From NCBI GenBank assembly GCA_030149595.1, contig JASFBI010000032.1:1-10156 (forward strand): a DNA stretch of 10,156 bases, read 5' to 3'. The stretch comes from Desulfobacterales bacterium. GTDB lineage: Bacteria; Desulfobacterota; Desulfobacteria; Desulfobacterales; DAOWNP01. The notes below the pieces were generated by a model that saw only the letters and a list, made by a program, of their open reading frames with translations, did not search any database and was not told the origin of the DNA. Positions 6,024 to 10,156 of the stretch are shown piece by piece (positions within the stretch are counted from its first letter, which is position 1; the number at the start of each line of letters is the position of its first letter). A program made the translations under genes and the position numbers.

Positions 6024-7640
6024 TTAAACAGTTTTTGAATTTAAATATTTTCCGCTTATACAGAGGGCTGATACAGCAGAAATAAAATCTGTTAATTCCG
6101 GTATTGATATTTTTTGATTAAAACCACCTAAATGAGGTCCTGAAATAAGTACTATTTCCTCTTTTCCTTTTATAGTTTTGTCTATATTTACCTGATTCAT
6201 ACCCCTTTGGGAAAGAAAACTAAAAAACTCCCCTTGACTCATCTGATCCTGATCAACTACTCTAAATACTTCTTCCATATATTTATCACAACCCATCTCA
6301 GAAATTAACCTGTCCGCAAACAGATCTAAATCCAGAGGAATAATCCCTTTAAATATCTTACCTGTAAAACCATTATAATAATTTAAAAATATCTCTAAAA
6401 TAATTTTTTTAATAACTTTTTTTTCAAAAAGATGTCTCACATCACAGGTACGGCTGATATAAGTACAAACAATATCCGCATCTTCTTTAAATCTAAAATA
6501 ACTTCCTGCAACCAAAACAAGACTTAAGATATGGGTACCCACATAAAAATATATCTTTTTTTTTAAATCATCTATTCCTGCAAAATGTTCAAAATCCCTT
6601 ACCCCGGTTAATCCAAAATTTGGATATTTTGATGATTCAAGCCACTTATCCAATCTTCCTCCCCTTGGCCACTCATACAACCCACCATCTCTTCTCCTGT
6701 TTTTAGAAACACGATTATGAAACAGAGGAATCGGTGAAGTATGTACAATACCAAGTGAAGCCAGTTTTCCTAAAAGCCAGGAATTCTCTGACAAAGATTT
6801 GGAAAAATCAAACAAATTAAGACCATTATCTCCATTATGCCCATTTATATAGTAAAAATAATTCTTATTAACAGTAAAACATATTCCATAATATTTTTTA
6901 TCTTCTCCTCCATGGTCTGTCCCTTTAAATATATCCGGAACTGTAATCTGAAAAAGATAATTATTTTTAACCTTGATGGGATTTGGAATTTGAAAATTTA
7001 TTTTAAAACTTATCTCTCTTTTCAAAAAAAAATTCATCCATGCTGCTTCTATCCCCAAGAGCTTTGCAGATTCCAAGTCCGATGCAATTTTAACCACCAT
7101 AATATCTTCTGAAGAGTTAACAGGCATAACAATACTTCTGCCTTTTTTAAAACATTCACTCATCAAACATTGACCATATTTTTTAAAAAAAGAGTCCCAG
7201 GTTATAAAAGAGATATTATCCATATCAGATTCTTTTATAACAGGATTATTAAATTTTAACGGAAGAGATCCCAAAGCTTCGGATGCAGCTTTATACTGCG
7301 TGCCTTTTGTAGTATACATTACAAATAAAAGAGCCTGCAACGCATCTTGCATAATCTCTTTATCTTTATTATTTAAAATAATTAATATTAAAGAGATTGC
7401 TGCATTTTTATAAAGAAAATATGCCTGTTTTTGTTTAAGATATTTTTTGTTTGTCAAAGTATCTTTTAAAGCATCAATTAATACTTTAAATGATAAACAC
7501 GGAGCTCTATCAACCAATGCATTTACCCTGTTTAATATTATATATGCTTCAGAAAAATTTAAATCCCGCCTGTTTAAAGAGAAAACAATATCTTTATATT
7601 CTGTTTTAAGGCTTTCATCACTCCAAATATTATAATCCAT
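6024..7640 (-). CDS. SidJ-related pseudokinase-like protein
   Basis: A 538-residue protein, probably cytoplasmic, with no signal peptide or membrane helix. The N-terminal about 135 residues are helical and HEAT-like (for example DALQALLFV..EALGSLPL, 99-128). A kinase-like fold is suggested by MVVKI with Lys184 (VAIK-type position), Glu198 in a following helix, IPLFHNR (304-310) in place of the HRD loop, and GVRDFEHF (346-353) with Asp349 at the DFG-like position. Between these lies a strongly patterned block, YEWPRGGRLDKWLESSKYPN (322-341). From memory this block matches proteins of sulfate reducers annotated as SidJ-related pseudokinases. SidJ is the Legionella kinase-fold glutamylase activated by calmodulin. 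The substrate and even the activity here are unknown, and the kinase residue assignments are inferred. The start is the first ATG in the frame, after an A/G-rich stretch. The gene diverges from the TPR lipoprotein gene. Confidence 0.65.
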   Translation of the reverse strand: MDYNIWSDESLKTEYKDIVFSLNRRDLNFSEAYIILNRVNALVDRAPCLSFKVLIDALKDTLTNKKYLKQKQAYFLYKNAAISLILIILNNKDKEIMQDALQALLFVMYTTKGTQYKAASEALGSLPLKFNNPVIKESDMDNISFITWDSFFKKYGQCLMSECFKKGRSIVMPVNSSEDIMVVKIASDLESAKLLGIEAAWMNFFLKREISFKINFQIPNPIKVKNNYLFQITVPDIFKGTDHGGEDKKYYGICFTVNKNYFYYINGHNGDNGLNLFDFSKSLSENSWLLGKLASLGIVHTSPIPLFHNRVSKNRRRDGGLYEWPRGGRLDKWLESSKYPNFGLTGVRDFEHFAGIDDLKKKIYFYVGTHILSLVLVAGSYFRFKEDADIVCTYISRTCDVRHLFEKKVIKKIILEIFLNYYNGFTGKIFKGIIPLDLDLFADRLISEMGCDKYMEEVFRVVDQDQMSQGEFFSFLSQRGMNQVNIDKTIKGKEEIVLISGPHLGGFNQKISIPELTDFISAVSALCISGKYLNSKTV

Positions 7641-7750
7641 ATAAATACTTTCTTTTTTTAAATTTTAAAAAGAATCAGTTTGACAAATTTTTAAAAAAGC
7701 AGAAAACTTACCAAACTTCAATCTATTAAATAAAAAGGTATTTTCAAATA
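7641..7750. promoter_or_regulatory. divergent intergenic region with -35-like TTGACA
   Basis: 110 very AT-rich bases separate the two divergent starts, so promoters for both genes must lie here or inside the genes. A perfect TTGACA is at 7680-7685 on the + strand, but the sequence 17-18 bases on is a poor -10. On the - strand the overlapping TTGTCA has a weak TTTAAA 18 bases on, placed too close to the start codon to be convincing. An AAGG at 7735-7738 is the probable ribosome binding site of the + strand gene. The region is supported as regulatory by position, not by a clean promoter. Confidence 0.35.
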
Positions 7751-8182
7751 ATGATAATTTCTAAAAAAAAATTACTGCTTTTCTTACTTCTTATAACTTT
7801 TACATCATGGACTGGTTGTAGTTTAAAAACAAAAAACAGTCATATTATCCATAACATTAATGGTAAAAAAGAGAGTGCAGAGGAAAAAATAAAAAACAGG
7901 CAGCTTTTATCGGCCTCCCTCTATCTGACAATGCAGGGTAAAAAACTTATGGATAATAATAAAATTGATCAGGCAATAACTATTTTGGAAAGAGCCATCA
8001 GCATAGATCCATCTAACGGCCAAAACTATTTTTACCTGGCACAGGCCTGGACTATAAAAAAAAACTATAACCTGGCAGCTGAATTTAACGATTTGGCACG
8101 AATCTATTTAAAATCAGATACAAAATGGACAAACAAAGTTAAAAAACAGAAAATCAAAATAAAAAAACTTACAAGTATCTGA
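7751..8182 (+). CDS. small TPR-containing putative lipoprotein
   Basis: A 143-residue protein with a basic, hydrophobic signal sequence: KKK at 5-7, hydrophobic core about 8-18, then SWTGC with Cys23. This is a lipobox in which the -3 position is Trp instead of the usual Leu/Val/Ile, so lipid attachment is likely but not certain. After a charged linker (24-52) come about two tetratricopeptide repeats, roughly 55-88 and 90-122, with the familiar pattern IDQAITILERAISIDPSNG followed by NYFYLAQAW and NLAAEFNDLARIYL. The C-terminus is very Lys-rich. It is probably anchored in the inner or outer membrane facing the periplasm, as a protein-interaction or assembly scaffold. The partner is unknown. 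The start has an AAGG 12 bases upstream. Confidence 0.75.
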   Translation: MIISKKKLLLFLLLITFTSWTGCSLKTKNSHIIHNINGKKESAEEKIKNRQLLSASLYLTMQGKKLMDNNKIDQAITILERAISIDPSNGQNYFYLAQAWTIKKNYNLAAEFNDLARIYLKSDTKWTNKVKKQKIKIKKLTSI

Positions 8183-8208
8183 AAAATAAACTATACAACA
8201 TACTTTTT

Positions 8209-8224
8209 ATAAAATGAATTTTAT
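8209..8224. repeat. AT-rich palindrome after the TPR gene
   Basis: ATAAAAT-GA-ATTTTAT, two perfect 7-base arms, 26 bases after the TPR gene stop and upstream of the TTGACA box. It could be an operator or a weak hairpin. Without GC pairs or a T-run it is a poor terminator. In such AT-rich DNA it may be chance. Confidence 0.25.
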
Positions 8225-8240
8225 GAAATATTATTTGAAT

Positions 8241-8269
8241 TTGACATTTTTAGCATAATCTGTTTTTAT
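8241..8269 (+). promoter_or_regulatory. candidate sigma-70-type promoter of the response regulator
   Basis: TTGACA (8241-8246) is a perfect -35 match. With a 17-base spacer the -10 position reads TTTTAT (8264-8269), four of six consensus bases. The leader to the ATG would be about 115 bases. AT-rich sequence gives many such matches, so this is tentative. Confidence 0.35.
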
Positions 8270-8288
8270 ATGTTTTACATATGTTTTA
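8268..8288 (+). repeat. 11-base tandem direct repeat at the putative promoter
   Basis: ATATGTTTTA occurs at 8268-8277 and again at 8279-8288, an 11-base period, about one helical turn. It overlaps the -10/start region proposed for the response regulator gene. Tandem sites on one DNA face can bind a regulator dimer or a nucleoid protein. Chance is possible given the base composition. Confidence 0.35.
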
Positions 8289-8391
8289 TAAAAATATATG
8301 GTAGAAAAAGATATCTAACCTGCTGCACACTAAATTCATTTTTTAAAAATAATAATAATTTCCTGTTTAATATTTATTAAGGTTTTTATAT

Positions 8392-8787
8392 ATGACAAAA
8401 GAGATCCTGCTGGTTGATGATGAAAAAGATCAGCTTACCATATTAAAAAAAGTTTTAACCAGCTATGGATATATAATTGAAACAGCTGATTCTTATAAAG
8501 CAGCCATGGCTAAACTATCAAAAAAAAAATTCCCCCTTATTTTTACAGATTTAAGCATGCCTGAAATTAACGGATTAAAATTATGTGAAGATATTAGAAA
8601 AATAGATAAAGATATAGTAATTTATGCTTTATCTGGTTTTATCCCCATATATAGTGAAGAAAAGCTTGAACAATTGGGGTTTGACGGTTACTTGGCAAAA
8701 CCTGTTGAAACTAAAATATTAAAACAGGCCATAGAGGGAGCATTTGATAAAATCAACAGAAAAAAAAGCAATAACAATAAAAAATGA
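8392..8787 (+). CDS. stand-alone receiver-domain response regulator (CheY-like)
   Basis: A 131-residue protein consisting of one receiver domain plus a short Lys/Asn-rich tail. All signature residues are present: Asp9/Asp10 in LLVDDE, phosphoacceptor Asp53 in IFTDLSMPE, Ser81 in YALSGF at the conserved Thr/Ser position, and Lys103-Pro104 in LAKPVE. It should therefore take a phosphoryl group from a histidine kinase and act through protein-protein contact, since there is no DNA-binding or enzyme domain. AAGG 9 bases before the ATG supports the start. No histidine kinase lies in the window, so the partner is encoded elsewhere and the pathway is unknown. The gene is monocistronic here, with 209 bases upstream and repeat copy B downstream. 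Confidence 0.92.
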   Translation: MTKEILLVDDEKDQLTILKKVLTSYGYIIETADSYKAAMAKLSKKKFPLIFTDLSMPEINGLKLCEDIRKIDKDIVIYALSGFIPIYSEEKLEQLGFDGYLAKPVETKILKQAIEGAFDKINRKKSNNNKK

Positions 8788-8798
8788 GAGGATCTGCA

Positions 8799-8946
8799 CA
8801 GGCTGTTACAAAATAAAAAATTTTCCAAGTTCAAGGAGAAAAATTAATTTGACCAAAGCTTGCCCTGTTGCATCCCGATGATCAAATTAATTTTCTTTCC
8901 AATTTCCAATGCAAAAATTGGATAATTTAGTGTTTTGCATACACCT
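8799..8946. repeat. intergenic repeat copy B (MITE/REP-like), between convergent genes
   Basis: Second copy of the repeat seen at 5889-6023, in the opposite orientation. It starts CAGGCTGTTACA (8799-8810), matching the reverse complement of copy A's right end. The shared block AAGTTCAAGG...TTTGACC lies at 8828-8855, followed by an alignable CTGTTG..TC segment. The far end (TTTTGCATACACC, to about 8946) is degenerate relative to copy A's TTTTGTAACAGC, so the right boundary is approximate. The inner arms GAAAAATTAATTTGA (8838-8852) and TCAAATTAATTTTC (8882-8895) pair almost perfectly around a 29-base loop. It lies between the response regulator stop and the PEP carboxykinase stop. In this convergent position it could act as a two-way transcription terminator. 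Confidence 0.75.
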
Positions 8947-8954
8947 GTAGGACA

Positions 8955-10156
8955 CTACATAAGATCTGTGGGAATCACAACAGACCCAAACCTGTTTTTC
9001 AAAAGCATAAGTGCCTCTTTCTGTTTTTTCAATACAGTAAATAACACTTCAGGAATGTTTTTTTCTTTTCCATATGCATCTGTCTGAAGATCTATCCTGC
9101 CTGTAATTTTATCAATATAGAGAGAAAACTGTTTGATATATAGCTCTTTTGGATAATTTTTATCAACTATGGTTTTAAACAGATCTTTAAGGTCTTCATA
9201 TTTTGGTATAAATCCAATGGGAGTGGATATTGCATCTACATCTCTATGAGTATATCTGTCAAGCCATGCCAACCAGACTTTTACATCTTTTTTTTCACCA
9301 AGCAGCTTTTTGGATGAACCGCCCCGTGCCTCATCTGTAAGAAAATAATTAAGACCGGCAATTACAGGCTTTTTGCTTTCAGCTATCTTTGCATTTCCAA
9401 AAAAATTAAACTGAGCATTCATATAGTCACCCAAAGCACCTGGAATAAAAGGAGCATTTGCCCAAGGAGCACGCTTTACTCCAGTTGAACCGACCTCTGT
9501 AGCTGTAGCAGCTGATACTATACATGCACCAATAACTACTCCTTCTTCAGAAGTTTTAGCTGCCCATACAGGGGGCATGGTATCACTATCCCTGCCACTG
9601 TATGTAATAATTCGGGTTTCAACTCCTGCCGGATTTTCAGCATCTTTTTCAGAATAGTTTGCAAGTTCTTTTGAAGCTATGGTACAGCGGGCATTGGGAT
9701 GGGACAGGGGAATTTTTTTCCCGTTTTCATCAACCATTCCTTTTTTCCACTCTCCCTGAAAATTTTTTCCTTTTTCAGGTGACTCTTCACCATTTCCATG
9801 CCAGTGGGGAACATCATTCTCATCAATAAGAACATTTGTCCAGATAACTTCAGCACCTGGATTTCTAAGCCTGTCCATAAGAATTGGATCGCCTGCCATA
9901 TTTACATCTTCAACAATTCCAAATATTCCACATTCAGGATTTATAGAACGAATTGAACCATTTTCATCAATCCACATCTGGGCAAGATCATCTCCAACAA
10001 GATATGTTCCTGCCATTGCAGTAGTTGTCTTCCCACAACCACTGGGAGCTGCACCAACACACCATGTAACACGACCGTTAGGACCCTTTACACCGGTAAT
10101 GAACATATGTTCAGCAAGTGCCATGTCATTTCCCTGATATACAGCTTTATCCACAG
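8955..10156 (-). CDS. pckG: phosphoenolpyruvate carboxykinase (GTP), C-terminal part
   Basis: Catalyses GTP + oxaloacetate to PEP + CO2 + GDP, or the reverse carboxylation, linking the TCA pool to gluconeogenesis in the cytoplasm. About 400 residues are visible. The frame is open to the window edge and the family is about 600 residues long, so roughly the first 200 residues lie to the right. The apparent GTG start at 10154 is not the real start. Visible signatures, numbered from that codon: the nucleotide-binding loop APSGCGKTTTAM (36-47), the metal-binding GDDLAQMWID (54-63) and GIFGIVEDVNMAGDP (76-90). The later block KRAPWANAPFIPGALGDYM (positions about 226-244) corresponds to the PF-GDY region of the family. 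The loop variant GCGKTT and the VEDVN segment differ from the animal-type enzyme (ACGKTN) and match the version I associate with anaerobic bacteria and archaea. The ATP-dependent PckA family does not fit. Confidence 0.93.
   Translation of the reverse strand, partial: VDKAVYQGNDMALAEHMFITGVKGPNGRVTWCVGAAPSGCGKTTTAMAGTYLVGDDLAQMWIDENGSIRSINPECGIFGIVEDVNMAGDPILMDRLRNPGAEVIWTNVLIDENDVPHWHGNGEESPEKGKNFQGEWKKGMVDENGKKIPLSHPNARCTIASKELANYSEKDAENPAGVETRIITYSGRDSDTMPPVWAAKTSEEGVVIGACIVSAATATEVGSTGVKRAPWANAPFIPGALGDYMNAQFNFFGNAKIAESKKPVIAGLNYFLTDEARGGSSKKLLGEKKDVKVWLAWLDRYTHRDVDAISTPIGFIPKYEDLKDLFKTIVDKNYPKELYIKQFSLYIDKITGRIDLQTDAYGKEKNIPEVLFTVLKKQKEALMLLKNRFGSVVIPTDLM

Noticed and set aside
8211..8342. 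AAAATGAATTT (8211-8221) and its exact reverse complement AAATTCATTTT (8332-8342)
   Set aside because: An 11-base match of nearly pure A/T over 110 bases is expected by chance in this composition, and nothing else supports a long-range stem.
8788..8954. Classical Rho-independent terminator after the response regulator
   Set aside because: No GC-rich hairpin followed by a T-run is visible. The only strong hairpin is the AT-rich one inside repeat copy B, described separately.
10152..10154. GTG as the start of the PEP carboxykinase
   Set aside because: The family needs about 200 more N-terminal residues and the frame is open to the edge, so the gene is cut by the window.

Overview
The window is very AT-rich, roughly one third G+C by eye, with A/T-ending codons throughout. 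Its gene families point to an anaerobic, low-GC member of the Desulfobacterales (former Deltaproteobacteria). The main evidence is an Mrp-like cation/proton antiporter operon of the type found in sulfate reducers, a GTP-type PEP carboxykinase of the anaerobe type, and a protein resembling the family annotated as SidJ-related pseudokinases. The placement is inferred from gene content. There is no rRNA or other phylogenetic marker in the window.

Region 1 (1-5889, all + strand) is the distal part of an antiporter operon. The first gene is cut by the left edge. Two MrpD/NuoN-like proton-channel subunits are followed by a 73-residue two-helix membrane protein and a NuoL/MrpA-like subunit with a C-terminal extension. 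The operon ends with a cyclic-nucleotide-binding-fold protein that has no DNA-binding domain and a 71-residue Arg-rich protein. Gaps are mostly 5-120 bases, so this is probably one transcript. The small Mrp subunits (E, F, G, B, C types) would be expected just left of the window.

Region 2 (6024-8182) is a divergent pair. A 538-residue protein with kinase-fold features (SidJ-like) lies on the - strand and a small TPR lipoprotein on the + strand. They share an AT-rich 110-base intergenic region.

Region 3 (8183-8787) is an AT-rich leader, with a -35-like box and an 11-base tandem repeat, followed by a stand-alone receiver-domain response regulator.

Region 4 (8955-10156, - strand) is the C-terminal two thirds of a GTP-dependent PEP carboxykinase, cut by the right edge.

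The least ordinary DNA is a repeat present twice, at 5889-6023 and, in opposite orientation, at about 8799-8946. Each copy fills one of the window's two convergent gene junctions, starts and/or ends at stop codons, has TGTTACA-type ends and carries an internal stem-loop. I see no tRNA, rRNA, CRISPR array or transposase. No stretch longer than 300 bases lacks a gene.
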